A stretch of DNA of 24,660 nt from Phycisphaerae bacterium (GCA_021736615.1 JAIPFN010000096.1:1-24660); one strand, 5' to 3'. Shown: positions 15,996 to 23,190, counted from the first letter of the stretch. Numbers and translations: made by a program. Notes: a model not told the origin generated them from the sequence alone.

Positions 15996-16032
15996 TCTTT
16001 ATGTTTGATCTAAGCGTTAAAGGTTAGATACA

Positions 16033-18114
16033 TTATTTTGTCATACCTTTTTTATAGAGGTCAAGTTGTTTCTGCAGCCTGTTAATAAGTTTCTTATCGC
16101 CTTTGGCCTTTGCCAAAACCAGTGCCTTTTCTGTGGTTTTGATCGCTTCACTGAAGTTATTGTTGGCGGCATAAGCAGCAGCCAGCGTATCCAGATACTG
16201 CGGATTTTTCGACTGAGTTAACTCGCATGCTTTCTTTGCAAATACCAGTGCTTTAGAAGGATCCTCACTATGGATTTTATTGGGAAAGATCATAAGTATC
16301 CGTGTAAGGGCATTGAGTGTTCCCGGCTGTTCGGGGTCCAGCTTTAAACTTTCCTGAATTTGAGAAATACCAAGGTCGAACTTTTTCAGTCTGACATAAA
16401 GAAACCCCAGTTTGCTGTGTACTTCCGCCACTTCGGCCGGGGAACTTGTTTTGTCCTTTGCCATTAACTCCAGAGTTTTTTCGAGCTGCCTGGCTTCTTG
16501 TTCTATTTTCGCGCTATTGCCGAAATCCGGAATACTGAGACCTTTCGAAGGAGCAGAAATTGAAGCATCGGGCTTTTCTCCAACGCCGGCTGTATCTCCA
16601 TTTTTCTCAGTAGTCTGAGCTTTGTATTTAAGTGTATTATTTAAACCGATCAGATCTTTCGGGTCTATTTTGCCCTGCCCCAATATCGGCCCCAGTTTAT
16701 TCTTGAGCGTAGCGGCATCAAGAGATTGCTTTTCTAATGAGTCAGTTTGTGCGTCCTTATTTTGCTTAAGCATGAATTCATGATAACCGATCATATCTTT
16801 CGGGTCAGTTTTGCTTTGATCAAAGGTGAAGTCTTTTTCTACACTACTGCCGGTGAGGTATCCCAGTGACTCCAGACGCTTAATTGATTCTGCATCGAGT
16901 GGTGCGTCTTCCTGGTCATTTCTTTTAGTGATTGTCTGTTCGAGTGTTTGCGCAAGCTTATCTCTGAGTATCCGTGCTCTATGAGGCTCGGTTTCTACCA
17001 GGTTTGTAAGTTCACCCGGGTCTTTCTGGATGTCGTACAACTCCGGTCGAGTTGTTTGGATGTACTTCCACTGCTTTCCGGTGAGGCCAAGCAGGGAGTT
17101 GGCTTTGAATTTTGTCGGATATAAGCTCTCGGAAAAGAGATACCTGTCTTTGTTTTCAGGCGGCTTATTACTAAAGTAAGGAGTCAGTTTTTTTCCTTGT
17201 ATTGGTGATGGGGGTTCTATGTCCAATAAGTCGCACACCGTCGGGACAATATCGATGATGCCAGCTGCATCGTCGATTCTTTGCGGTGTATTTGAGCCTG
17301 GGAGTTTGTATATCATAGGCACTTTTATCGCGCTTTGGTATATAAAATACATGTGGGTATCTTCACCGTGCTCACCGAGCATTTCTCCATGATCTCCGGT
17401 TACTATGATCAGGGTCGATTCATACATGCCAAGGCTTTTGAGTTTGGCAATAACTTCACCGATGCAGTGGTCCGTATAAGCGATCTCACCTGCATAGGGA
17501 CTTTCTTTAAACTTAGTTGCGAACGGTTCTGGCGGATTATATTTCGCATGCGGGTCGTAGTAGTGTAAAAAGAGAAATATCGGGTTGTCGCTGTGTTTTT
17601 CCAGCCATTCAAAGGCCCCTTTATTGACTTCTTCTGCTCGGCGTTCGCCTTTGTTCTCCTCAAAATGGTCATCATAATTATCAAACCCCTTTTTAAGGCC
17701 ATGACGTGCATTTAATACTTGTGCGCCTACAAAAGCGGCAGTTTGATACCCATTTTTTTTGAGTAATTCGGGTAAAGCTGTATTGGGTATGTCAAAAAAG
17801 TCTATATTATCGTGTTTACCATGTTGTGGTGGTATTGTTCCAGTTAGCATTGATGTGTGGGCTGGCAGGGTTAGCGGTATTGGCGTTATTGTATTGCGGA
17901 ATAAATATCCCTGGGCAGCAAGTGCATCAATGTTTGGTGTTGTTTCTTTCTCATATCCATAGCAACTGAGATAATCTGCCCGGATGGTGTCCATACTTAT
18001 TAGCACTACATGCCGAATAGGAGGTGTAGAAGGCTTTTTTTGTGTCACAAACCAAACACTCACACACGCAAGCAGAATGACGAGGACGATCAATAAATTT
18101 TTATTAGCAGTCAT
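16033..18114 (-). CDS. Sulfatase-fold hydrolase with C-terminal TPRs
   Basis: An alkaline-phosphatase-superfamily hydrolase of 693 residues. Residues 6-24 are a membrane anchor or signal peptide, so it acts outside the cytoplasm. The sulfatase domain (about 33-400) keeps the metal ligand motif MDTIRADYLSCYGY (Asp42), HYYDPHAKY (187-191 region) and TGDHGEMLGEH (Asp241, His242). At the nucleophile position, however, it has LTLPAHTSMLTG: Thr82 stands where true sulfatases have Cys or Ser, and His86 replaces the Arg of CxPSR. It therefore cannot make formylglycine there and may be a phosphodiesterase or phosphonate or phosphoglycerol hydrolase using Thr. A Lys/Asp-rich linker (400-560) leads to TPR-like helices (about 565-690). 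Homologous TPR sulfatases are common in Planctomycetota. No ribosome binding site is evident. Confidence 0.82.
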   Translation of the reverse strand: MTANKNLLIVLVILLACVSVWFVTQKKPSTPPIRHVVLISMDTIRADYLSCYGYEKETTPNIDALAAQGYLFRNTITPIPLTLPAHTSMLTGTIPPQHGKHDNIDFFDIPNTALPELLKKNGYQTAAFVGAQVLNARHGLKKGFDNYDDHFEENKGERRAEEVNKGAFEWLEKHSDNPIFLFLHYYDPHAKYNPPEPFATKFKESPYAGEIAYTDHCIGEVIAKLKSLGMYESTLIIVTGDHGEMLGEHGEDTHMYFIYQSAIKVPMIYKLPGSNTPQRIDDAAGIIDIVPTVCDLLDIEPPSPIQGKKLTPYFSNKPPENKDRYLFSESLYPTKFKANSLLGLTGKQWKYIQTTRPELYDIQKDPGELTNLVETEPHRARILRDKLAQTLEQTITKRNDQEDAPLDAESIKRLESLGYLTGSSVEKDFTFDQSKTDPKDMIGYHEFMLKQNKDAQTDSLEKQSLDAATLKNKLGPILGQGKIDPKDLIGLNNTLKYKAQTTEKNGDTAGVGEKPDASISAPSKGLSIPDFGNSAKIEQEARQLEKTLELMAKDKTSSPAEVAEVHSKLGFLYVRLKKFDLGISQIQESLKLDPEQPGTLNALTRILMIFPNKIHSEDPSKALVFAKKACELTQSKNPQYLDTLAAAYAANNNFSEAIKTTEKALVLAKAKGDKKLINRLQKQLDLYKKGMTK

Positions 18115-18250
18115 AAAGCACCATTTGATTTGAAGTAATAAGCCGTTGCGGGGTATTTATTAGCATTTAGCGACATCAGCAGCATTAAATACCGATTCCT
18201 TAAACATTCACGTTTCTTTTAACATATTTTCAGTAAATTCATTTGGATAG

Positions 18251-18294
18251 TTTTATTCTTGCCCCTTCGTAAGAAGGTGAGGGGCAAAATAAAA
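18251..18294. repeat. Long imperfect inverted repeat
   Basis: TTTTATTCTTGCCCC (18251-18265) pairs with GGGGCAAAATAAAA (18281-18294), one base bulged, with CCTTC-GTAA-GAAGG nested inside. The T-run lies 5' and the A-run 3', so it is not a usual terminator on either strand. A perfect 12-base palindrome AATAAGCTTATT follows at 18345-18356. The rest of 18115-18380 shows nothing. Confidence 0.65.
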
Positions 18295-18380
18295 CGGTAA
18301 ACCTGCGGTATGCTTTTCACGGTTTCGGCTGTATGGACCTGATAAATAAGCTTATTGCCCGAGAAAGAGTGATCTCATCC

Positions 18381-18782
18381 CTACTCCTTACCGTCCTTTT
18401 TTAGCTTTTCCAGCCTCATCTTTTCAGCAGACTCCTTTTGCAGCTCGAACAATTCTTGCAAACCCTTTTTTATTTTTGCCTTTTGTTCGGGAGTCTGTTC
18501 TGGTTTCTTAGTCTGCGATTCTAGTGCAGCCTGTAGCTGTTTATGCAAGAAATCGTTTTCACGCTTTAATCTTTCGTTTTCGCCAAGGATTAAAGGAGCC
18601 ATTGCCATAGTACCCTGCAATGTATTGGTATTTTCTTCCAGGATTTTCTCAATGGATTCCACCTTAGCCCGTAATTCTGTGTTTTCCTGCTGGCACTTGG
18701 TTAATTGCTCGTCCTGGCAGCCTGTTAGTAGTATCGCTGTTAGTGCCATGATTGCTATTGTCGCGATTTTTCTTAGTTTCAT
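18381..18782 (-). CDS. Small coiled-coil lipoprotein
   Basis: A 133-residue putative lipoprotein. The signal sequence ends in a lipobox LLTGC with Cys22 as the lipidation site. Residues 23-60 and 65-90 are heptad-rich and predicted coiled coil (LTKCQQENTELRAKVESIEKILEE, then NERLKRENDFLHKQLQ), with a short hydrophobic break (LQGTMAMAPLILG) between. The tail is very Lys/Glu-rich. It resembles short envelope spacer proteins in architecture, but I recognise no family. AGGAG stands 8 bases before the ATG. Its promoter probably lies at 18829-18856, and it is divergent from the DUF1080 lipoprotein gene. Confidence 0.75.
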   Translation of the reverse strand: MKLRKIATIAIMALTAILLTGCQDEQLTKCQQENTELRAKVESIEKILEENTNTLQGTMAMAPLILGENERLKRENDFLHKQLQAALESQTKKPEQTPEQKAKIKKGLQELFELQKESAEKMRLEKLKKDGKE

Positions 18783-18828
18783 GGTTTGGCTCCTGTTAGA
18801 TAATAAGATTTCGGATTTCAGATAATAG

Positions 18829-18856
18829 ATTTTACAACATCATTTGTAATTTGCAA
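18829..18856 (-). promoter_or_regulatory. Candidate promoter of the coiled-coil lipoprotein gene
   Basis: On the minus strand TTGCAA (18856-18851) and TAAAAT (18834-18829), 16 bases apart. The same pair of hexamers precedes the 1132-2964 gene. Confidence 0.4.
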
Positions 18857-18864
18857 CATTTTTT

Positions 18865-18886
18865 CCCGGTGGCTGCCGGGGTTTTT
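18865..18886 (+). terminator. Terminator-like hairpin in a divergent intergenic region
   Basis: CCCGG-TGGCTG-CCGGG followed by GTTTTT on the plus strand. It lies upstream of the DUF1080 promoter, so it would stop transcription arriving from antisense to the lipoprotein gene. Confidence 0.4.
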
Positions 18887-18889
18887 AGC

Positions 18890-18918
18890 TTTTCATTTTG
18901 GCTCTACCTCGGTATAAT
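18890..18918 (+). promoter_or_regulatory. Promoter of the DUF1080 lipoprotein gene
   Basis: A perfect TATAAT (18913-18918) sits inside the palindrome GGTATAATACC (18911-18921). The -35 at 17 bases is poor (TTTTCA), which suggests activator dependence or an operator over the -10. Confidence 0.4.
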
Positions 18919-18958
18919 ACCATGCTAATATGAATAAAGTCTATTTTTTAAGGGAAAT

Positions 18959-19816
18959 ATGATGAAGAATCTGATCGCTGTACTAATTGTTGTCGCTGTT
19001 ATCGCTGCCGGATGCGGCGCGCTGAAAACCAACGAACCCGTAATCAAGGAATGGAGCGAGACTGTTGACGGAAAACCTGTCTATTATATGACTATCGACG
19101 GGATCATGGTCCATGAGACAGATCCTGCCAAGCAGCCCCTCCCGCCTGTCGTAACACCCGGAACCTATCCGCTTGGTGATAAGCCCGGAACTCCTCCGTC
19201 AGACGCGGTCGTCCTTTTTGACGGAACCGAAGAGTCGTTTAATAACAACTGGGAGCATATCAGCTCCAGAAATACGAAATGGTTGTACAAAGACGGGGCG
19301 ATGGTGCCTGTCAAAAAAGCAGGCGATCTCCGCACAAAGCAAAAGTTCGGTTCGTGTCAGCTTCACGTTGAGTTCGCAACCCCGACAAAGATCGAAGGTG
19401 AAAGCCAGGGCCGGGGCAACAGCGGTGTATTCCTGATGGGTACGTATGAAGTCCAGATTCTTGACAGCTATGAGAACGACACATACGCAGACGGCCAGCT
19501 CGGGGCACTCTACGGCCGCAAGAAGCCGCTAGCCAATCCAGCTCTCAAACCCGGTCAATGGCAGAGCTATGATATTATTTTCGACCGCCCGATCTTCGAT
19601 ACGGACGGCAAAGTTGCTAAGAAAGCTCAATTTACAGTTTTGCTTAACGGAGTCGTAGTTCAGAAACATGTAGTACTAAGCGGCGGAACCGGCTGGAATG
19701 GACCGAATTGCGCAACGCACTACAAAGCTCATCCAGACAAACTGCCGCTGCAAATCCAGAATCACGGCAACGAAGTCATTTTCAGAAATATCTGGATAAG
19801 AGAACTTGCTGATTAG
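18959..19816 (+). CDS. DUF1080 (3-keto-disaccharide hydrolase family) lipoprotein
   Basis: An exported lipoprotein of 285 residues. The signal sequence ends in VIAAGC (Cys19 from the first of two adjacent ATG codons). Residues 25-80 are an unusual N-terminal stretch (KPVYYMTIDGIMVHE, then Pro-rich). From about 82 the DUF1080/PF06439 domain starts with AVVLFDGTEE and continues with ELK-type beta-sandwich motifs: GDLRTKQKFGSCQLHVEF, GRGNSGVFLMGTYEVQILDSY, PGQWQSYDIIFDRP, and the closing LPLQIQNHGNEVIFRNIWIREL. Members include 3-keto-glycoside hydrolases acting with glucoside 3-dehydrogenases on plant-type glycosides, and the family is greatly expanded in Planctomycetota. Substrate unknown here. 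AAGGGAAAT precedes the start. It seems monocistronic. Confidence 0.9.
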   Translation: MMKNLIAVLIVVAVIAAGCGALKTNEPVIKEWSETVDGKPVYYMTIDGIMVHETDPAKQPLPPVVTPGTYPLGDKPGTPPSDAVVLFDGTEESFNNNWEHISSRNTKWLYKDGAMVPVKKAGDLRTKQKFGSCQLHVEFATPTKIEGESQGRGNSGVFLMGTYEVQILDSYENDTYADGQLGALYGRKKPLANPALKPGQWQSYDIIFDRPIFDTDGKVAKKAQFTVLLNGVVVQKHVVLSGGTGWNGPNCATHYKAHPDKLPLQIQNHGNEVIFRNIWIRELAD

Positions 19817-19817
19817 C

Positions 19818-19834
19818 CCCGACGTGAAGTCGGG
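19818..19834 (+). terminator. Hairpin after the DUF1080 gene
   Basis: CCCGAC and GTCGGG form a perfect 6-bp stem with loop GTGAA immediately after the stop codon. The following sequence has only a short ATTTC, so termination would be partial. Confidence 0.45.
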
Positions 19835-19862
19835 ATTTCGCTTCGCTCAACAACGATAAGCT

Positions 19863-20186
19863 ATGGATAAGATAAAAGACCAGCTTGCCGGTGAGAAGGA
19901 AACTTTATCGGCGATGGTTCGTATTTATTGCTCCGGACACCACAAGCAGGGCGGTAAGGATCTTTGCGACGATTGCCGTCAATTGCTTGACTATGCTTTT
20001 GCACGGCTTGACAGGTGCAGGTTCGGCATAGAAAAGCCTGTATGCTCGAAATGCACCGTCCATTGCTTTAAGCCTGAAATGCGCGAGAAAATCCGTAAGG
20101 TGATGCGTTATTCCGGGCCTAGAATGGCCCTGAGGCACCCGGTTACGGCGATTTGTCACTTGATACGCAGTTTACGTAAGTCATGA
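19863..20186 (+). CDS. Nitrous oxide-stimulated promoter family protein
   Basis: A 107-residue cytoplasmic protein of the family named after a nitrous-oxide-responsive promoter (PF11756). All of its marks are present: MVRIYCSGHHKQ near the start, LCDDCRQLLDYAFARLDRC (about 34-52), FGIEKPVCSKCTVHCFKPEMR (about 54-74) and the C-terminal RYSGPRMALRHPVTAICHL. The six or more Cys with His suggest a structural zinc or iron site. The biochemical role is unknown in spite of the family name. The stop of the DUF1080 gene lies 47 bases upstream with only a weak hairpin between, so the two may be partly cotranscribed. No good ribosome binding site is seen at the ATG. Confidence 0.88.
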   Translation: MDKIKDQLAGEKETLSAMVRIYCSGHHKQGGKDLCDDCRQLLDYAFARLDRCRFGIEKPVCSKCTVHCFKPEMREKIRKVMRYSGPRMALRHPVTAICHLIRSLRKS

Positions 20187-20242
20187 GCGGGTTGTTGAAA
20201 TTTGACAGTATTACACTAATTGAGTCGTAATTTTCGGTCTTT

Positions 20243-20540
20243 TTGCTTGAATTGGCCCGGGAATTGCCTGGAAATATTCAAAAGCATGCAAAAGCTGGAA
20301 ATGTTATGGTTGATGTTTCCAGAGAAGATGATATAATTGTAATAATTGTAGAAGACGATGGTATAGGTTTTGATGCCAGCGAACGTCTTTCATTGATAAG
20401 TAAGGATTCCGGTTTCGGGCTTTTCAGTATCAGGGAGAGGCTTAGCTATTTTAAGGGAAGCCTTAAATATAGTATCAAGCCCAGGGGCCGGAAGCAAGGT
20501 AATTTTAAAGGCGCCTTTGAAAAAAGGTGAGGTTGACTAA
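20243..20540 (+). pseudogene. Remnant of a sensor histidine kinase (ATPase domain)
   Basis: Only the C-terminal HATPase_c domain of a NarX/LiaS-type kinase remains. Frame one reads RELPGNIQKHAKAGNVMVD (N box), then VEDDGIGFDA (G1 box) and DSGFGLFSIRERL (G2), up to about base 20470. The conserved ending then continues in the +1 frame as SSPGAGSKVILKAPLKKG and stops at TAA 20538, 13 bases before the next gene's ATG. So there is a single frameshift near 20470-20480. Upstream, an in-frame TAA at 20228 and the absence of any HisKA_3 or sensor region show that the 5' part is gone. The tight spacing to the response regulator suggests the two were once a kinase-regulator operon. If translated from the TTG at 20243, only an isolated fragment would be made. 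Confidence 0.8.
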
Positions 20541-20553
20541 GAAAGTAGGGTCT

Positions 20554-21210
20554 ATGGCAATTAAAGTAGTAGTGGTGGATGATCATGGTGTGCTTCGCGA
20601 AGGTCTACGTTTGTTGATCGAACAGCAGGCAGAACTGGAACTTGTAGGTGAGGCAGAAGACGGCCGCAAAGCGGTAACGATAGTCGGCCAGTTAAAGCCG
20701 GATATTGTTTTGATGGATGTCAGTATGCCTGGTCTTAACGGTATTGAGGCAGCAAGGCAGATATTGGTAGAGAACAGCGAAGTTAAGGTTCTGGCTCTTT
20801 CTGCGTACTCCAACAAGCGTTTTATAACCGAGATGCTCAAGATCGGTGTTTCGGGGTACATACTCAAGGACAGTGCAAGCGAAGAACTCGTTCGTGCGAT
20901 TTTCGCGGTAGCGGCCGGCGATAATTATCTTTGTCCGAAAGCTGCTAGCCTCGTAATCGAGGATTACAAGCAGAACAGCAAAACATTTGTCAGTGGTTCT
21001 CCGCTCGATATTCTAACGGCGAAAGAGCGTGAATTGCTTCAGCTCCTTGCCGAGGGAATCTCAGCGAAAGAGGCTGCCAAGCTTTTACACGTCAGTGTTA
21101 AGACGACAGATGCCAGACGTCGTGAGACCATGAATAAGCTGGGCATATCCAGCATGGCTGAACTTACCAAGTTTGCCATTCGCGAAGGTCTTACCAGTCT
21201 TGAGTTCTAG
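20554..21210 (+). CDS. NarL/FixJ-family response regulator
   Basis: A 218-residue two-component regulator that binds DNA when phosphorylated. The receiver domain (1-120) has acidic Asp9/Asp10, the phosphoacceptor Asp55 in IVLMDVSMPG, Ser83 and Lys105 (YILKD). The LuxR-type helix-turn-helix domain (about 150-218) has LTAKERELLQLLAEGISAKEAAKLLHVSVKTTDARRRETMNKLG. All phosphorylation residues are intact. I chose the ATG at 20554 with AGGG upstream over the GTG at 20527, which would add MRLTKKVGS and overlap the kinase remnant. Its cognate kinase upstream is broken, so it may be an orphan or served by another kinase. A close paralogue follows at 21377. Confidence 0.9.
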   Translation: MAIKVVVVDDHGVLREGLRLLIEQQAELELVGEAEDGRKAVTIVGQLKPDIVLMDVSMPGLNGIEAARQILVENSEVKVLALSAYSNKRFITEMLKIGVSGYILKDSASEELVRAIFAVAAGDNYLCPKAASLVIEDYKQNSKTFVSGSPLDILTAKERELLQLLAEGISAKEAAKLLHVSVKTTDARRRETMNKLGISSMAELTKFAIREGLTSLEF

Positions 21211-21246
21211 ATTCCGCTGAATGTCTGATCTGGTCGTTTTGGAAAT

Positions 21247-21284
21247 ATTGCAACTTTTTTTGAAATATTGAAAAAAGTTGCAAT
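21247..21284. promoter_or_regulatory. Perfect 14-bp dyad upstream of a response regulator gene
   Basis: ATTGCAACTTTTTT (21247-21260) and AAAAAAGTTGCAAT (21271-21284) are exact inverted copies with a 10-base AT spacer, centred about 30 bases before the -35. It fits an operator or activator site, possibly for autoregulation by one of the two adjacent LuxR-type regulators. Confidence 0.6.
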
Positions 21285-21292
21285 AAATCTTC

Positions 21293-21323
21293 TTGTCACA
21301 GGCTTAAAATTCATTATTATACT
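21293..21323 (+). promoter_or_regulatory. Candidate promoter of the second response regulator gene
   Basis: TTGTCA (21293-21298) and TATACT (21318-21323); the 19-base spacer is long, which fits an activated promoter with the dyad just upstream. Confidence 0.4.
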
Positions 21324-21376
21324 AGTAATGCGTTAGGAATATCGTTTTACTATGGTCTTAATTTGGGAAAACCTGT

Positions 21377-22036
21377 ATGGATGATGGGAAAATTAGAATT
21401 CTAGTTGTTGATGATCATGAGCTTTTGCGTTCCGGTATTAAGATTTTAATCAAGCGTTCAAGTGAAGTTGAAGTTGTCGGTGAAGCGTCTACAGGCGCTG
21501 AGGGCATGAAGCTTGTTGCCGAGCTTTTACCTGACGTTGTGGTTCTGGATGTTAAACTTCCAGACGAAAACGGAATTGATCTTGCACGTCAGATTTGCGA
21601 AGATTTCCCCCAGGTCAAGGTTCTTGTAATATCGGCTGATCTTCTTAAGCATATAATCGACCAGGCGATAAGTGCCGGTGCTCAGGGAGTAATGCTTAAG
21701 GAATCAGTTTATACCGAGTTGGTCGACGCGGTTATCGCGATCCATAACAATAAGCGTCATTTCTGCAGCCGTGTAAAGGAGATTATCGCAATCGATTGGG
21801 CGGGTAGACTTCAGACGGATAAGTCGGCAAGTCTTTCGGCATTGAATACTCGCGAGCGTGAAATTGTCAAACACATTTCCGAAGGCAAGTCTATCAAAGA
21901 TATCTCGGAACTCGTTAGCCGCAGTACTAAGACAGTTGATGCGAACCGTCGTAACATTATGAAAAAGCTTGGTATAGACAGTGTTCCCGAGTTGGTGAAG
22001 TTTGCAATTGCTGAAGGGCTTACTAATCTTGATTAG
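21377..22036 (+). CDS. NarL/FixJ-family response regulator (paralogue)
   Basis: A 219-residue regulator of the same design as its neighbour. The receiver has Asp12/Asp13, phosphoacceptor Asp58 in VVVLDVKLPD, Ser86 and Lys108 (VMLKES). The LuxR-type DNA-binding domain includes LNTREREIVKHISEGKSIKDISELVSRSTKTVDANRRNIMKKLGID. The last 40 residues of the two proteins are strongly alike (DANRR or DARRR, KLGI, EL-KFAI-EGLT-L), showing an old tandem duplication; the recognition helices differ, so targets may too. GGGAAA precedes the ATG. It has its own promoter region with a large dyad, and a bidirectional terminator follows. No kinase gene accompanies it. Confidence 0.9.
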   Translation: MDDGKIRILVVDDHELLRSGIKILIKRSSEVEVVGEASTGAEGMKLVAELLPDVVVLDVKLPDENGIDLARQICEDFPQVKVLVISADLLKHIIDQAISAGAQGVMLKESVYTELVDAVIAIHNNKRHFCSRVKEIIAIDWAGRLQTDKSASLSALNTREREIVKHISEGKSIKDISELVSRSTKTVDANRRNIMKKLGIDSVPELVKFAIAEGLTNLD

Positions 22037-22100
22037 AGTTTTGCATGACGGGGAGTTTAGTTCTGCAAGCGAGTTTGAGACGATAAAATTTATTTAAATA

Positions 22101-22136
22101 AAAAAAGACTCCCGGCCGAAACCTGGAGGCTTTTTT
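22101..22136. terminator. Bidirectional intrinsic terminator
   Basis: AAAAAAG (22101-22107) and CTTTTTT (22130-22136) flank a GC-rich stem (CTCC-GG with CC-GGAG). T-runs on both strands serve the response regulator on the plus strand and the nitroreductase on the minus strand. Confidence 0.8.
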
Positions 22137-22214
22137 AATTGCTATTTTTCTATCTTAGAATGCAAGTCCAACTTTCAAAGTAGCATTGTTGATGAGTTAT
22201 TTGCAGTTTTTTGG

Positions 22215-22757
22215 TTAGTATTTGTTGAAGGTTCTGATTTCGTCGATGGGCTTTCTGTTTTTTGGGCGGATTTGCTCTGAGCCTGGATAGCCTACACTGA
22301 TTACCAGTTCTACTCTTTTGTTTTTTGGGATTTGCAGAAGTTTGTTGACTTTCCTATCGGCGAACCATCCCATCATGCATGTTCCGATCCCTTCTTCGGC
22401 GGCCTGGAGGCAGAAGTGTTCGGCGGCGATGCCTATGTCGATCATTTTCAGTTGCCGGTTTTTTACCAGGCTTGCAAGTTTTGCACTCAGTTTTTGCTTT
22501 TCTGATATTACCAGAACCAGCACGGGTGCCTGAGCGGAAAAACGATTTATTGAGACCAGGTTGCTGTAGGTCGCCGAGGCAACTTTGTTTTTCAGCTCTT
22601 CGTCATCGATAACAACGAATTTCCACGGTTGGCTGTTGCATGCCGAAGGTGCCAGCCGAGCGGCTTGAAGACATCGTTCGATCTTGTCTCGCTCGACAGG
22701 TTTTTCCAGGTATCCGCGTACGCTTTGCCGCTTTTCTGCAAGTTTAAGAAAATCCAA
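22215..22757 (-). CDS. Nitroreductase family FMN oxidoreductase
   Basis: A 180-residue cytoplasmic flavoenzyme of the nitroreductase fold, expected to bind FMN as a dimer and use NAD(P)H; physiological substrates of such small members are generally unknown. Family marks: the N-terminal RQSVRGY phosphate-binding motif (about 10-16), LAPSACNSQPWKFVVI (about 35-50), AEHFCLQAAEEGIGTCMMGWF (about 112-132), and the terminal VELVISVGYPG followed by RKPIDEI. Length is normal for the short subgroup. The ATG is preceded by AACAGGAG. A TATAAT (22800-22795 on the minus strand) without a good -35 may be its promoter. It is transcribed alone toward the shared terminator. Confidence 0.9.
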   Translation of the reverse strand: MDFLKLAEKRQSVRGYLEKPVERDKIERCLQAARLAPSACNSQPWKFVVIDDEELKNKVASATYSNLVSINRFSAQAPVLVLVISEKQKLSAKLASLVKNRQLKMIDIGIAAEHFCLQAAEEGIGTCMMGWFADRKVNKLLQIPKNKRVELVISVGYPGSEQIRPKNRKPIDEIRTFNKY

Positions 22758-22872
22758 AGTAACTCCTGTTTAAATCGTTGATATTAGAATAAACATTATA
22801 ACCGCAAAGGATATATCCATCGGCGTTGATTATCAAGAGTTAGTGTTTAATTTGTTATACATTTTCGACTGT

Positions 22873-22891
22873 TGTTGTTTTTTTGCAACAT
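22873..22891. promoter_or_regulatory. TGTTG-N8-CAACA dyad, distal copy
   Basis: The 19-mer TGTTGTTTTTTTGCAACAT is an internal dyad (TGTTG, 8 bases, CAACA) and an exact inverted copy of the site at 22985-23003. Its centre is about 240 bases upstream of the -24 GG of the sigma-54 promoter, within the normal range of activator sites. Confidence 0.55.
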
Positions 22892-22984
22892 TGCATGGGT
22901 GGGTTAGCCGTTGTCTGGATATTGCCCGATAATCAGGATGATTGTTCAAGTTTACGGCAGAATTGTGTGAATAGATTTGTATTT

Positions 22985-23003
22985 ATGTTGCAAAAAAACA
23001 ACA
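22985..23003. promoter_or_regulatory. TGTTG-N8-CAACA dyad, proximal copy
   Basis: ATGTTGCAAAAAAACAACA, the exact reverse complement of the distal site, centred about 127 bases upstream of the -24 GG. The 10-mer AGTTTACGGC also occurs twice nearby (22949-22958 and 23031-23040). Between the nitroreductase start and the sigma-54 promoter no reading frame is convincing. Confidence 0.55.
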
Positions 23004-23118
23004 CGGTGATTTATGAGTAAATTTTTTTTGAGTTTACGGCCGGATGGAAGATATTATAAAACCTTGTTATTGAATAGCTTAGCGATTTCATGGGGAATCT
23101 GTTGTCTTCTGCGGTTTT

Positions 23119-23135
23119 TTGGCACGCTACTTGCT
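23119..23135 (+). promoter_or_regulatory. Sigma-54 (RpoN) promoter
   Basis: TTGGCACG (23119-23126), four bases, TTGCT (23131-23135): an exact match to the -24/-12 consensus TTGGCACG-N4-TTGCW, with GG and GC 10 bases apart. I found no other site with correct spacing in the non-coding DNA of this window. Transcription should start near 23145. Confidence 0.8.
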
Positions 23136-23190
23136 CTTACGTATTAAATACGACTAAATCAAGGCACATTTAAGCTTGAGGAAGGTGAAG

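Noticed and set aside
18251..18294. Bidirectional terminator
   Set aside because: The hairpin is strong, but T-runs precede and A-runs follow it on both strands, the reverse of a terminator.
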